A stretch of DNA of 64,000 nt from Fulvitalea axinellae (GCF_036492835.1 NZ_AP025314.1:1302001-1366000), one strand, 5' to 3'. Shown: positions 50,398 to 59,948, numbered from the stretch's first letter. Numbers and translations are program-made. The notes: generated from the sequence alone by a model not told the origin.

Positions 50398-51666
50398 ATG
50401 GCAAACACTACCCGGCCACCAAAACGAAATATTGAACTGATGGCTCCCGCCGGGGGCTTCGAACAGCTGATGGCCGCCATTCAAGGCGGTTGCGATTCCG
50501 TGTATTTCGGAGTCGAACAGCTAAACATGAGGGCGCGAGCCACCATGAACTTTACGGTTGACGATCTGCCAGAGATCGCCAGAAGGTGTGACGAGCACAA
50601 CGTGAGAAGCTACATCACGCTTAACACCATTATCTACGACCACGACATCACATTGGTGAAAGCCATTGTGGATAAGGCCAAAACGGCTGGAATTACGGCG
50701 ATTATCGCTTCTGACCAAGCCGTAATCGCTTACGCCCACAGCCAAGGCGTTGAGGTTCATATCTCGACCCAACTTAACGTTACCAACGTTGAGACTGTGA
50801 GCTTCTATTCGCATTTCTCAGACGTGATGGTATTGTCGAGGGAGCTTAGTCTTATCCAGATGAAAAAAATCTGTGACGAGATCAAGCGCCAGAACATTAC
50901 CGGTCCTTCGGGGAATTTGATCGAAATCGAAGTGTTTGCCCACGGTGCGTTGTGCATGGCCGTTTCGGGCAAATGTTATCTGAGCCTTCATTCCCATAAT
51001 GCTTCGGCCAACCGTGGCGCTTGCGTGCAGAACTGCCGTCGCCAATACAAGGTGGTGGATATGGAGGAACCGGATATCGAGTTCGAAATGGACAACGAGT
51101 ATATCATGTCTCCGAAAGACCTTTGCACCATCAATTTCCTGGACCAGCTATTGGATACGGGCGTGACGGTGCTGAAGATCGAAGGCCGGGGAAAAGCCGC
51201 CGATTACGTTAAGACTGTGACTGAATGTTACCGCGAAGCGATCGACAGCTATTTCGACGGAACGTATAGTGCTGAAAAAGCGCAGGCTTGGATGGATCGC
51301 ATGAGCGAGGTTTATAACCGCGGATTCTGGGGCGGATATTACTTGGGCAAAAAGCTCGGGGAATGGACGGATACTCCGGGATCGAAGGCCACGAAAAAGA
51401 AAGTTTACTTGGGGCGCGGGTCGCATTATTATCCGAAAATCGGTGTGGCCGAGTTTAAGCTCGAAAGCCATAAGCTGAAATTGGGAGACAAAGTGCTGAT
51501 TACAGGACCGACTACAGGCGTGTTGGAAACGGAAGTGGAAGAGCTTCGTCTTGACAGAAAACCTGTGGAGGAAGTGAGCAAAGGCGACGTGTTCTCCATG
51601 CCGATAGGCGAGGTGGTTCGCGAATCGGACAAATTGTATAAACTGGTAGACGCCAACGAGGCATGA
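50398..51666 (+). CDS. U32 family peptidase, tRNA hydroxylation (TrhP-like)
   Basis: 422 aa from the ATG at 50398 (ANTTRPPKRNIELMAPAGG), with the longer frame rejected. The U32 domain has IELMAPAGGFEQLMAAIQGGCDSVYFG, STQLNVTNVETV, VMVLSRELSLIQMKKICDEIK and the conserved Cys-rich CYLSLHSHNASANRGACVQNCRRQY. A C-terminal extension covers about 310-420. U32 proteins such as E. coli TrhP and RlhA hydroxylate U34 of tRNA or C2501 of rRNA and need iron-sulfur biogenesis. A ferredoxin gene overlaps its end by ATGA, suggesting electron supply (inference). Confidence 0.9.
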   Translation: MANTTRPPKRNIELMAPAGGFEQLMAAIQGGCDSVYFGVEQLNMRARATMNFTVDDLPEIARRCDEHNVRSYITLNTIIYDHDITLVKAIVDKAKTAGITAIIASDQAVIAYAHSQGVEVHISTQLNVTNVETVSFYSHFSDVMVLSRELSLIQMKKICDEIKRQNITGPSGNLIEIEVFAHGALCMAVSGKCYLSLHSHNASANRGACVQNCRRQYKVVDMEEPDIEFEMDNEYIMSPKDLCTINFLDQLLDTGVTVLKIEGRGKAADYVKTVTECYREAIDSYFDGTYSAEKAQAWMDRMSEVYNRGFWGGYYLGKKLGEWTDTPGSKATKKKVYLGRGSHYYPKIGVAEFKLESHKLKLGDKVLITGPTTGVLETEVEELRLDRKPVEEVSKGDVFSMPIGEVVRESDKLYKLVDANEA

Positions 51667-51887
51667 TTACGATAATCCACCAGCGAGACAAGTGCATCGG
51701 ATGCAACTATTGCGTGGAATTGGCGCAAGAACGGTGGCGGATGTCCAAAAAGGACGGCAAAAGCGTATTGCTTGGAGCCAAAGACAAGCGTGGATTCTGG
51801 AGCGTGAAAGTAGGCGAGGACGAGTTGGAGGAAAATCAGCGGGCGGCCGAAGCCTGTCCGGTGAATATTATCCAGATTAGGGAATAA
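51663..51887 (+). CDS. Ferredoxin-like Fe-S protein, coupled to the U32 gene
   Basis: 74 aa. Cluster ligands Cys11, Cys14, Cys17 (KCIGCNYC) and Cys65-Pro66 (EACPVNII) fit one 4Fe-4S ferredoxin site. The central region is basic (KKDGKSVLLGAKDKRGF). The ATGA overlap (51663-51666) with the U32 gene ensures coupled translation and points to a dedicated electron donor or Fe-S carrier for the U32 hydroxylase, which is not established. Own terminator at 51915. Confidence 0.88.
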   Translation: MITIIHQRDKCIGCNYCVELAQERWRMSKKDGKSVLLGAKDKRGFWSVKVGEDELEENQRAAEACPVNIIQIRE

Positions 51888-51914
51888 GGGCTGAAAAGCT
51901 TTTGGGATATAAAG

Positions 51915-51948
51915 AAAAACCTCCGGTCGAAAGGCCGGAGGTTTTTTG
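51915..51948. terminator. Bidirectional terminator
   Basis: ACCTCCGGTC pairs with GGCCGGAGGT (one G-U) around GAAA, with A-rich sequence before and T6 after. Serves the ferredoxin gene and pgi. Confidence 0.9.
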
Positions 51949-51970
51949 TTAAGCGTAAGGAAGTGGCGAT

Positions 51971-53623
51971 TTACTTGCGCATATCCTTGAACGCGTTGAT
52001 AAGTCCGTTTGTCGAAGCGTCGTGAGTGTTTACTTCCTCGTCGCCTTCGAGTTCCGGGAGAATGTTTTTGGCCAATTGTTTGCCAAGCTCCACGCCCCAC
52101 TGGTCAAAGCTGAAGATGTTCCAGATAACGCCCTGTACGAAGATCTTGTGCTCGTACATGGCGATCAGGCTACCGAGGGTTTTCGGCGTAAGCTTTTTGA
52201 TAAGGATAGAGTTGGTTGGTCTGTTTCCTTGGAAAACCTTGAACGGAACCAGCTCTTTGTATTCATCCTCGCTCTTGCCTTGTTGCTCGAATTCGGCGAT
52301 AACCTCGGCTTCGGTTTTTCCTTTCATCAAAGCTTCCGTCTGGGCGAAGAAGTTCGCCAAAAGCTTCACGTGGTGGTCACCGACAGGATTTTGGCTGATT
52401 GCTGGAGCGATAAAGTCGCAAGGGATCAATTTTGTGCCTTGGTGAATCAACTGGTAGAAAGCGTGCTGTCCGTTCGTGCCCGGCTCGCCCCAGATGATTG
52501 GACCAGTCTGGTAATCCACGGCTTTTCCGCCACGGTCCACGTACTTTCCGTTGCTTTCCATATCACCCTGTTGGAAGTAGGCGGGGAAACGGTGCATGTA
52601 CTGGTCGTAAGGAAGAATGGCTGTAGACTCCGTTCCGTAGAAGTTGTTGTACCAAACTCCCAACAAAGCGAGGATAGTGGGCAGGTTCTCTCCGAGTTCG
52701 GCTTCTTGGAAGTGCTTGTCCATTTCGTAAGCGCCGTCCAGTAATTGCTCGAAATTGTCGTAGCCGATAGTGCAGGCGATTGATAAACCGATAGCCGACC
52801 AAAGCGAATAACGTCCGCCAACCCAATCCCAGAACTCAAACATGTTCTTCGGGTCGATGCCGAAATCAGTTACCGCAGCCTCGTTTGTGCTCAGGGCCAC
52901 GAAGTGCTTCGCGATTTGCTTTTCGTCGCCGGCGGCTTTCAGGAACCATTCGCGTGCTGTGTGGGCGTTGGTCATAGTTTCCTGCGTAGTGAAGGTCTTC
53001 GAGGCGATCATGAACAAAGTCGTCTCCGGATCCACTTTTTTAAGCGTTTCGGCGATGTCCGTTCCATCCACATTCGAGACGAAATGCGTTGTGATGTTCT
53101 CTTTTTTGTATGGCCTCAAGGCTTCGGTAACCATTACCGGGCCCAAATCCGAGCCGCCGATACCGATGTTCACGATGTCGGTTACGGGCTTGTCAGTAAA
53201 GCCTTTCCATTCTCCGCCGGTTACCAAGTCGGCGAAGTGTTTCATTTTGGCCAGAACGTTGTTGACTTTTGGCATCACGTCCTCGCCGTCTACTTTCACC
53301 TCAACACTTTCGCGGTTACGCAAAGCGGTGTGCAATACCGCACGGTTTTCGGTCTGGTTGATGGCCTCTCCGGCGAACATTTTCTTGATGGCCTCGTCCA
53401 CTTTGCACTCTTTGGCTAGCGCCACAAGTTTTTCTACCGTGCCTTCCGTAATGATATTCTTCGAGAAGTCGACGAGAATATCCTGGAAAGCGACTGAGAA
53501 TTTTCCGAAACGTTCCGGATCCGAAGCGAAAAGTTCGGTCATCCGTGCGTCTTTCATCGTCGCGAAGTGTCTCTCAAGTTCGGCCCAAGCGCCGGTTTGG
53601 GTAGGATTAATGTTTTCCAGCAT
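51971..53623 (-). CDS. pgi: Glucose-6-phosphate isomerase
   Basis: 550 aa, normal length. PGI motifs: [61 protein letters not shown], and the signatures [21 protein letters not shown] (catalytic His/Glu region) and [16 protein letters not shown] at the end. It interconverts G6P and F6P. Single gene, minus strand, convergent with the U32-ferredoxin pair, divergent from the small lipoprotein gene. Confidence 0.97.
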   Translation of the reverse strand: MLENINPTQTGAWAELERHFATMKDARMTELFASDPERFGKFSVAFQDILVDFSKNIITEGTVEKLVALAKECKVDEAIKKMFAGEAINQTENRAVLHTALRNRESVEVKVDGEDVMPKVNNVLAKMKHFADLVTGGEWKGFTDKPVTDIVNIGIGGSDLGPVMVTEALRPYKKENITTHFVSNVDGTDIAETLKKVDPETTLFMIASKTFTTQETMTNAHTAREWFLKAAGDEKQIAKHFVALSTNEAAVTDFGIDPKNMFEFWDWVGGRYSLWSAIGLSIACTIGYDNFEQLLDGAYEMDKHFQEAELGENLPTILALLGVWYNNFYGTESTAILPYDQYMHRFPAYFQQGDMESNGKYVDRGGKAVDYQTGPIIWGEPGTNGQHAFYQLIHQGTKLIPCDFIAPAISQNPVGDHHVKLLANFFAQTEALMKGKTEAEVIAEFEQQGKSEDEYKELVPFKVFQGNRPTNSILIKKLTPKTLGSLIAMYEHKIFVQGVIWNIFSFDQWGVELGKQLAKNILPELEGDEEVNTHDASTNGLINAFKDMRK

Positions 53624-53826
53624 GATGTTAAGATACAGTCGTATGCGTTATGGTTAAATAAGTCCTCTGTAAGGAATGTGTTTACCCGTGGAGTAGGAAA
53701 AATACCTACGGGCAAAAATAAGCTAAGCGCCGAAAGTTACGTTTACGCTGGCGTATTAAAGAATGATTTGTGTCATCTTTTCCGATATAGGAACGATGAA
53801 GCTCCGCAAAATTCCAAGGCGCTGAC

Positions 53827-53854
53827 TTGGGGAGGAATATATTCCTTATATTTG
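53827..53854 (+). promoter_or_regulatory. Bacteroidota-type promoter of the small lipoprotein/cmk unit
   Basis: TTG (53827-53829), 17-bp spacer, TATATTTG (53847-53854). The transcript would start near 53861, about 54 bp before the lipoprotein ATG. Confidence 0.75.
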
Positions 53855-53914
53855 CGGGCGAGGGGACGTGTTCCGGCGCAGGGGAAAAACATCCATTTAT
53901 CAATCATACCAGTA

Positions 53915-54058
53915 ATGAGAAGGATTTACTTGCTAGCCATAATGCTATGTGCGGGGTTGTTGTTTGGCGGGTGCTCGCAGAAGGGCTACCATAAGCCGAA
54001 AAAGAGAAAACCGCCGAAAATGGGCAAACCGTTGCCGTGCCCTTTAAAAGACTGTTGA
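53915..54058 (+). CDS. Tiny 47-aa lipoprotein with CPLKDC tail
   Basis: 47 aa, missed by length cut-offs. MRRIYLLAIMLCAGLLFGGC is a clean SPII signal with lipobox FGGC (Cys20). The mature 28-residue part is basic (KGYHKPKKRKPPKMGKPL) and ends PCPLKDC with two more cysteines. It has its own promoter and lies 14 bp before cmk. Very short lipoproteins of this composition recur in Bacteroidota by my recollection, with no known role. Confidence 0.7.
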   Translation: MRRIYLLAIMLCAGLLFGGCSQKGYHKPKKRKPPKMGKPLPCPLKDC

Positions 54059-54072
54059 TCAAAAAAAATAAC

Positions 54073-54753
54073 ATGAGCAGGATAGTTGTCGCCATCGACG
54101 GGCATTCCGGTTGTGGGAAAAGCTCGACGGCCAAGGCTGTGGCCGCCGAGCTAGGCTACGCTTACATCGACACCGGAGCGATGTACCGTTGTGTCACCCT
54201 TTATTTTTTGGAACACACCATAGATCTTTTCGATGCGGACCAAGTGTCGAAGGCCCTTGCCGAAATCGAGATCTCTTTTCGGTATAACGATGAGCTGAAG
54301 CGTAACGAGACTTATCTGAATGGCAAATGCGTGGAGGACGAGATCCGCAAGATGTACGTTTCGGAGAAAGTTAGCGACGTGAGCGTGATCAAGGCCGTGC
54401 GTGAGGATATGGTGGCCCAACAACGCAAAATGGGACGCGAGAAAGGCGTGGTAATGGACGGGCGTGATATCGGAACGGTAGTGTTTCCCGATGCCGAGCT
54501 GAAGGTGTTCATGACTGCCGACGTGGAAGTTCGCGCCGAGCGCCGTCGCAAAGAATTGTTGGAAAAAGGGGAAGACGCCGATTTGTCCAGAATTGCGGAG
54601 AATTTCCGTTCCCGTGACCATATTGACTCCACAAGGGCCGAAAGCCCGTTGCGCAAAGCCGAGGACGCGTTCGAATTGGACACTTCCGAAATGGATTTCC
54701 AAGCCCAAGTGAATCGCGTGCTGGAAGAGGCCGAAAAGAGAATAGCCGGCTGA
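54073..54753 (+). CDS. cmk: Cytidylate kinase
   Basis: 226 aa from the ATG at 54073 (SRIVVAIDGHSGCGKSSTAK), the true N-terminus by family. P-loop GHSGCGKSS, then AYIDTGAMYRCVTLYFLEH (nucleotide-base region), VVMDGRDIGTVVFPDAELKVF (catalytic) and RDHIDSTRAESPLRKAEDAFELDTSEM. It phosphorylates CMP and dCMP. Co-transcribed with the tiny lipoprotein. Own terminator at 54784. Confidence 0.96.
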   Translation: MSRIVVAIDGHSGCGKSSTAKAVAAELGYAYIDTGAMYRCVTLYFLEHTIDLFDADQVSKALAEIEISFRYNDELKRNETYLNGKCVEDEIRKMYVSEKVSDVSVIKAVREDMVAQQRKMGREKGVVMDGRDIGTVVFPDAELKVFMTADVEVRAERRRKELLEKGEDADLSRIAENFRSRDHIDSTRAESPLRKAEDAFELDTSEMDFQAQVNRVLEEAEKRIAG

Positions 54754-54783
54754 ATCGCTACGTCGACATAAAGGTATTTGACT

Positions 54784-54810
54784 GACGCCGCATTATGCGG
54801 CGTTTTTTAT
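54784..54810 (+). terminator. Terminator after cmk
   Basis: ACGCCGCAT pairs with ATGCGGCGT-like arms around a very short loop, then T6. Confidence 0.85.
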
Positions 54811-54917
54811 GCGGGCTGGGCCGAAAATCCCTTGACCGGTTGGGAATCAGGCCAAAAACAACGAAATTCAGCGACGCCTAAAAGGTGTTGTTTCTGACTA
54901 AAAAAACGAAACCATAT

Positions 54918-55805
54918 ATGATCGTCGAGATCGACAAGAATTCCGGGTATTGTTTCGGGGTGGAGTTTGCCATAAAAATGGCCGAGGACGAGATGGAATC
55001 CGGTGACGGTTTGTATTGCCTCGGGGATATCGTTCACAACGATATGGAGGTGAGCCGGCTTCACGCCAAAGGTTTGCGGATAATCGACCGGGAGGCGCTC
55101 CGCAATTTGAGGGATTGCAAGGTGCTGATCAGGGCGCACGGCGAACCGCCGGAAACCTATAAGATGGCCTTGGATAACAATATCGAGCTGATTGACGCCT
55201 CGTGCCCTGTAGTGCTCAAGCTCCAAAACAGGGTAAAACACGCTTACGACAAGGCTTCCGAAGTGAACGGCCAAGTGGTCATTTACGGAAAAAAAGGCCA
55301 CGCCGAAGTTGTGGGTTTGGCAGGGCAGACTTGCGGGGAAGCGATTATTGTCACTGACGAAAGCGATCTCGACTCGCTGGATTATTCCCGCCCGATAGTG
55401 CTTTTCAGCCAGACCACGAAAAGCACCAAAGGTTTTTATGCGCTGAAAGCCACGATAGAGGATCGTATCCGTTCAGAAAAAGGCGAGCTTCACGCCTTGG
55501 ATTTCGACGCCAATGACAGCATTTGCCGTCAGGTGTCGAACAGGGAGCCGCAACTGACCAAATTTTCGCAGGACCACGACGTGATCCTGTTTGTCAGCGG
55601 AAAGAAAAGCTCGAACGGCAGGGCGCTCCACGGCGTTTGCAAAGCCAATAACCCAAGCAGTTACTTCATAGAGAACGAAGCCGAGCTGGAATTGGACTGG
55701 TTCCGCGATTGCGAGTCGGTGGGGATCTGCGGGGCCACTTCTACGCCTATGTGGCTTATGGAGCGGGTGGCGGAGCACGTACGCGGGCTCGAAGTGCCGG
55801 CCTGA
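54918..55805 (+). CDS. ispH: 4-hydroxy-3-methylbut-2-enyl diphosphate reductase
   Basis: 295 aa from the ATG at 54918 (IVEIDKNSGYCFGVEFAIKMAE). Cluster cysteines: Cys12 in GYCFGV, one in IDASCPVVLKLQ and one in VGICGATSTPMW. Conserved RAHGEPPETY and SQTTKSTKGFY (catalytic Glu/Thr region). It makes IPP/DMAPP in the last MEP-pathway step. Start chosen by family alignment; the 54885 extension is rejected. Followed by nqrA after 126 bp. Confidence 0.95.
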   Translation: MIVEIDKNSGYCFGVEFAIKMAEDEMESGDGLYCLGDIVHNDMEVSRLHAKGLRIIDREALRNLRDCKVLIRAHGEPPETYKMALDNNIELIDASCPVVLKLQNRVKHAYDKASEVNGQVVIYGKKGHAEVVGLAGQTCGEAIIVTDESDLDSLDYSRPIVLFSQTTKSTKGFYALKATIEDRIRSEKGELHALDFDANDSICRQVSNREPQLTKFSQDHDVILFVSGKKSSNGRALHGVCKANNPSSYFIENEAELELDWFRDCESVGICGATSTPMWLMERVAEHVRGLEVPA

Positions 55806-55883
55806 TACGTACCGGCATGCCGAAAGGTTGCGTGCGGAGGTGGCAAAACCCGCCGGGCAACTATGAATCACGGCTAATTTTCT

Positions 55884-55891
55884 TAATTTTG
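55884..55891 (+). promoter_or_regulatory. TAnnTTTG -7 box of the nqr operon
   Basis: TAATTTTG about 40 bp upstream of the nqrA ATG. A -33 box is not obvious. Confidence 0.55.
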
Positions 55892-55931
55892 CGACGATTT
55901 AGACTTACGAATCATCTGATCAATTAATATC

Positions 55932-57290
55932 ATGTCAAAAACCATAAAGCTCAAGCGAGGGTTTGATATTAATCTCGCAGGAAAAGCGGACAAAAAAATC
56001 GCTTCCTGCCCTCAGCCTGAAGTTTTTGCGGTAAAACCACTTGATTTTGTGGGAATGCAAAGGCCTAAGGTTACTGTAAAAGTGGGTGAAACGGTGAAAG
56101 CCGGTACGCCGGTCCTTTTCGACAAAAAGTTGGAGACCGTAATGTACACCGCACCAGTCAGTGGCGAGGTAGTAGAGATTAAGCGTGGCCTGAAGCGCAG
56201 GGTCGAGGAGATCAAAATCCTGGCTGACAAAGAGTTCGCTTACGAGGAATTCAAGGCTTACGGCGCCGGCGACATCGCTGGAATTAGCCGTGAAGAGGCC
56301 CAAGAACAACTCACAAAATCAGGCGTTTGGCCACAGATCATCCAGCGCCCTTACGGCATAGTGGCCAATCCGGCCGACACTCCGCGTGACATTTTCGTTT
56401 CAGGTTTCGATTCGGCGCCTTTGGCGGCCGACTACGACTTCACGCTGGAAGGCGAGGAGAAATACCTGCAGGCCGGTTTCGATATCTTGGCCAAATTCTC
56501 AGGCAAGGCTGTCAAGCTCGGTCTTAAGTCTGGAAACGACAAGGTTTTCAAAGGCCTGAACAACGTGGAAGCCACTTATTTCGACGGTGTTCACCCTGCG
56601 GGCAACGTGGGAACCCATATCCACAAAGTTGCGCCGATCAACAAAGGCGAGGTGGTATGGACCGTAAACCCTTACGGTGTGGCGCAAATCGGGAAGCTTT
56701 TCATTGAAGGAAAGTACGACGCCAGCAAGGTAATCGCCGTGGCCGGTTCGGAAATCAAGGCCCCGCAACATTACAAGACATTCTCTGGAGCGTGCATCAA
56801 CAAGTTTATCGAGAATAACATGGAGCAGACTAACGTCCGCTACATCTCGGGCAACGTGTTGACCGGTACGCGTGTGGAAGACAAAGGCTTTTTGGGCTAT
56901 TACGACAGCCTGTTCACCGTGATTCCTGAAGGGAACGAACACGAGCTTTTCGGTTGGGCTTTGCCTACCACCAGCAAGCTGAGCTTTCAGCGCGCTTTGG
57001 GCTTGTTCTCTTGGATCAATCGCAACAAGGAGTACACCCTGAACACCAACACCCGCGGCGAAGCCAGGGCGTTCGTTCAATCGGGAGTGTTGGAGAAAAT
57101 GGTTCCTATGGACCTTTACCCGACGTATTTGCTCAAGTCGATCTTGGCGCAGGACTTCGAAAACATGGAAGCTCTGGGTATTTACGAAGTGATCGAGGAG
57201 GACTTGGCGCTTTGCGAATTCGTTGACGTGTCTAAACATAAGATCCAAGCGATTCTTCGCCAGGGGCTTGACCTTTTGCAATATAGCTGA
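55932..57290 (+). CDS. nqrA: Na+-translocating NADH:quinone reductase subunit A
   Basis: 452 aa, normal length. The opening KTIKLKRGFDINLAGKADKKI is the NqrA N-terminus. Later VKVGETVKAGTPVLFDKK, PVSGEVVEIKRG (barrel-sandwich hybrid) and GNVGTHIHKVAPINKGEVVWTVNPYGV are characteristic. NqrA is the cytoplasmic quinone-binding subunit. First of five contiguous nqr genes. The complex couples NADH oxidation to Na+ export, matching a marine lifestyle. Confidence 0.96.
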   Translation: MSKTIKLKRGFDINLAGKADKKIASCPQPEVFAVKPLDFVGMQRPKVTVKVGETVKAGTPVLFDKKLETVMYTAPVSGEVVEIKRGLKRRVEEIKILADKEFAYEEFKAYGAGDIAGISREEAQEQLTKSGVWPQIIQRPYGIVANPADTPRDIFVSGFDSAPLAADYDFTLEGEEKYLQAGFDILAKFSGKAVKLGLKSGNDKVFKGLNNVEATYFDGVHPAGNVGTHIHKVAPINKGEVVWTVNPYGVAQIGKLFIEGKYDASKVIAVAGSEIKAPQHYKTFSGACINKFIENNMEQTNVRYISGNVLTGTRVEDKGFLGYYDSLFTVIPEGNEHELFGWALPTTSKLSFQRALGLFSWINRNKEYTLNTNTRGEARAFVQSGVLEKMVPMDLYPTYLLKSILAQDFENMEALGIYEVIEEDLALCEFVDVSKHKIQAILRQGLDLLQYS

Positions 57291-57299
57291 TAGAGAATC

Positions 57300-58517
57300 A
57301 TGAAATTCTTAAGAGATAACATTGATAAGATAAAGCCATTGTTCGAGAAGGACGGGAAGCTGGAGAAATTCTACTACCCCTTCGAGGCATTGGAAACTTT
57401 CTTGTTCGCGCCGGATCACACGACGCCGAACAAGGGCGCTCACATCCGTGACGCCATCGACTTGAAGCGTTTGATGTCTACCGTGATCGTGGCCATGATC
57501 CCTTGCCTTATTTTCGGCATGTGGAACGTTGGTTTGCAACACGATTTGGCTACTGGCGAGACAACTGATTTTATCGGTCGTCTTGGAATGGGAGCGTTCA
57601 AAGTGTTGCCGATCGTGATTGTGGCTTACGCTGCCGGTCTCGGTGCTGAATTCGTATTTTCGATCATCCGGAAGCACCCGATCAACGAGGGCTACTTGGT
57701 AACGGGTATGCTGATTCCGTTGGTGCTGCCTGTTGACATTCCGCTTTGGCAAGTGGCTTTGGCCAGTATCTTCGCCGTAGTGATTGGCAAAGAGGCTTTC
57801 GGTGGTACGGGAATGAATATCCTGAACGTAGCCTTGACGGCTCGTGCGTTCTTGTATTTCGCTTATCCTACCGATATTTCGGGTGAGGTTTGGACATACT
57901 TCGGCGACGCTGACGCTATTGCCGGGTACACGGGCGCTACTCCATTGGCCATTGCGGCCGGAGCGAAGGGCAGTGTTGTTGAGGCTTTCTCGCAACTGTC
58001 GTATTTGAAAGGCGCTCCATTGTTTGATATGTTCATGGGATATATCCCAGGATCGATCGGTGAGACATCTACTTTGATGTGCTTGATCGGTGCGGCGGTT
58101 CTGATCCTTACAGGAACGGGAAGCTGGAAAATCATCTTCAGCGGTTTTGCCGGCGCTTACATCATGGGCATGGTTTTCAATATGGCGAGTACCGGAATGG
58201 ATCCGAACGCTGAAGGCGCGGCGACTTTCGTGTCGTTCATGCAGATGGCCCCTGTTTATCACTTGGTGATGGGCGGTTTGGCTTTCGGTGTGGTCTTTAT
58301 GGCTACCGATCCCGTTACGGCTTCGCATACTGAGAAAGGCAAGTGGATCTACGGATTCCTGATCGGTGTGTTGACCGTGATTATCCGCGTGGTGAACCCG
58401 GCTTATCCGGAAGGTATCATGCTTGCGATCCTGATCATGAACGTGTTCGCTCCTTTGATCGACCACTACATTGTTCAAGCTAACAAAAACAGGAGGTTAC
58501 GTCGTGCAACAGTCTAA
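57300..58517 (+). CDS. nqrB: Na+-translocating NADH:quinone reductase subunit B
   Basis: 405 aa with about ten helices. Typical blocks: THIRDAIDLKRLMSTVIVAMIPCLIFGMWNVG, ITEGYLVTG-like IRKHPINEGYLVTGMLIPLVLPVDIPLW, GKEAFGGTGMNILN, and the covalent-FMN site GYTGATPLA (Thr of GAT). It is the main membrane subunit with FMN and riboflavin. Ten bases after nqrA. Its end overlaps the nqrC start. Confidence 0.96.
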   Translation: MKFLRDNIDKIKPLFEKDGKLEKFYYPFEALETFLFAPDHTTPNKGAHIRDAIDLKRLMSTVIVAMIPCLIFGMWNVGLQHDLATGETTDFIGRLGMGAFKVLPIVIVAYAAGLGAEFVFSIIRKHPINEGYLVTGMLIPLVLPVDIPLWQVALASIFAVVIGKEAFGGTGMNILNVALTARAFLYFAYPTDISGEVWTYFGDADAIAGYTGATPLAIAAGAKGSVVEAFSQLSYLKGAPLFDMFMGYIPGSIGETSTLMCLIGAAVLILTGTGSWKIIFSGFAGAYIMGMVFNMASTGMDPNAEGAATFVSFMQMAPVYHLVMGGLAFGVVFMATDPVTASHTEKGKWIYGFLIGVLTVIIRVVNPAYPEGIMLAILIMNVFAPLIDHYIVQANKNRRLRRATV

Positions 58518-59217
58518 TTCATATATCATCACTTTCGCAATCGCCATGACGGTAATCGTTGGCGGTTTGCTGGCCGGCGCCAACCAGATCCTGAAGCCCG
58601 CCCAACAGAAAGCCCTTAAGCTGGACAAGCAGAAGGCGATCTTGGGTACGGTAATCACGCTCAAGGAAGGCGATAACGTGAATGACCTTTTCACTAAGAA
58701 TATCAAGTCTGAGGTAGTTGACTACCAAGGAAACGTGGTGGAAGGCGTTAAGGCTTCTAGCGTAGTGACGCGGAAGCAGTACAAGCAAAAGGACAAGACC
58801 AAGAAGCTTTTCCCTGTTTACAAATACGAGCAGAACGGAAAAGTGGACGCTTATATCTTGCCGATTTACGGAAACGGTCTCTGGAACGAAATCTGGGGAT
58901 ACATCGCACTGCAAGGTGACTTGAAGACGGTAAAAGGCGTAGTGTTTGACCACGCCGGTGAGACTCCTGGTTTGGGTGCCCGTATTACGGAAGGCGCTAT
59001 CCAGAAACGTTACCAAAACAAGTTGATCTTCGATCAGGACGGAAAGCTCGTTTCCGTAACAATGGTGAAAGGCGAAGGTAACCCGGAAAGCGCTCTGGGC
59101 AAGTATAAAGTAGACGGCATGTCAGGTGCTACCTTGACTGCCAACGGCGTAAACGCCATGCTTTACAACTACTTGGACCTGTACCTGCCTTACATCAAGA
59201 AGCAGCAGAATAAATAA
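58504..59217 (+). CDS. nqrC: Na+-translocating NADH:quinone reductase subunit C
   Basis: 237 aa. The start is GTG at 58504, supported by a strong SD (AGGAGGT, 58491-58497) and by family length; the frame to 58471 would begin inside nqrB. One N-terminal helix (SYIITFAIAMTVIVGGLLAGANQIL). The covalent FMN site is near the C-terminus: VDGMSGATLTANGV (Thr in SGAT). The ApbE-type flavin transferase needed for this is not in the window. Overlaps nqrB by 14 bp. Confidence 0.95.
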   Translation: MQQSNSYIITFAIAMTVIVGGLLAGANQILKPAQQKALKLDKQKAILGTVITLKEGDNVNDLFTKNIKSEVVDYQGNVVEGVKASSVVTRKQYKQKDKTKKLFPVYKYEQNGKVDAYILPIYGNGLWNEIWGYIALQGDLKTVKGVVFDHAGETPGLGARITEGAIQKRYQNKLIFDQDGKLVSVTMVKGEGNPESALGKYKVDGMSGATLTANGVNAMLYNYLDLYLPYIKKQQNK

Positions 59218-59245
59218 GGTTTCGAACGGAAAAAAATTATCAATA

Positions 59246-59923
59246 ATGAGTGATAACACAAATCCGGTAACGGAGCAGAACCCTCCGGTAAAGAAAGCTT
59301 CGGAACCTTTGTTCTCGAAGCGGAGAAAGAAGTTCATCTCCGACCCGATGAACGACGACAACCCGATTACCGTACAGGTATTGGGTATCTGCTCGGCTTT
59401 GGCGGTAACTTCGCAGCTTAAGCCTACGTTGGTGATGGCTATTGCGGTAACTTTCGTGATCGTGTTCTCTAACCTGATCACTTCGCTTATCCGTAACCTG
59501 ATCCCTAACCGTATCCGTATCATCGTTCAGTTGGCCATTATCGCCACGTTCGTGATTTTGGTGGACCAGGTGCTCCGCGCCTATCTTTTCGACGTATCGA
59601 AGCTTCTTTCGGTATTCGTGGGTCTGATCATCACCAACTGTATCGTAATGGGACGTCTTGAGGCGTTCGCAATGGGCAACAAGCCTTGGGACTCGGTTCT
59701 CGACGGTATGGGAAGTAGCTTGGGCTATGCCTGGGTAATCCTCGCCGTGGCTTTCTTCCGCGAACTCTTCGGTTCGGGATCGCTGTTTGGCTACAAGGTG
59801 TTCGAGGAAATGGGACTCGCCATTCCTAACAACGGCCTTATGGTGACATCGGTGGGAGCGTTTATTATCCTGGGTCTTATCATCTGGGTACAGCGTGCGA
59901 AAACCGGTTACGTAGAGCATTAA
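59246..59923 (+). CDS. nqrD: Na+-translocating NADH:quinone reductase subunit D
   Basis: 225 aa with six helices and a longer charged N-terminus than usual (about 40 residues before the first helix). NqrD blocks: DDNPITVQVLGICSALAVTSQLKPTLVMA, NLIPNRIRIIVQLAIIATFVILVDQVLRAY, VGLIITNCIVMGRLEAFAM. It forms a pair with NqrE around a buried iron site. Reading frame close to nqrC and nqrE. Confidence 0.95.
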   Translation: MSDNTNPVTEQNPPVKKASEPLFSKRRKKFISDPMNDDNPITVQVLGICSALAVTSQLKPTLVMAIAVTFVIVFSNLITSLIRNLIPNRIRIIVQLAIIATFVILVDQVLRAYLFDVSKLLSVFVGLIITNCIVMGRLEAFAMGNKPWDSVLDGMGSSLGYAWVILAVAFFRELFGSGSLFGYKVFEEMGLAIPNNGLMVTSVGAFIILGLIIWVQRAKTGYVEH

Positions 59924-59948
59924 TAACAACACCAAGAATCTTTAAGCA

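Noticed and set aside
51429..52100. 223-aa minus-strand ORF across the U32 and ferredoxin genes and the end of pgi
   Set aside because: It runs antisense through two well supported genes and the bidirectional terminator.
57309..58478. 389-aa minus-strand ORF covering nqrB
   Set aside because: It is antisense to nqrB over its full length and is rich in His, Arg, Gln and Asp with no hydrophobic core, a typical shadow of a codon-biased gene.
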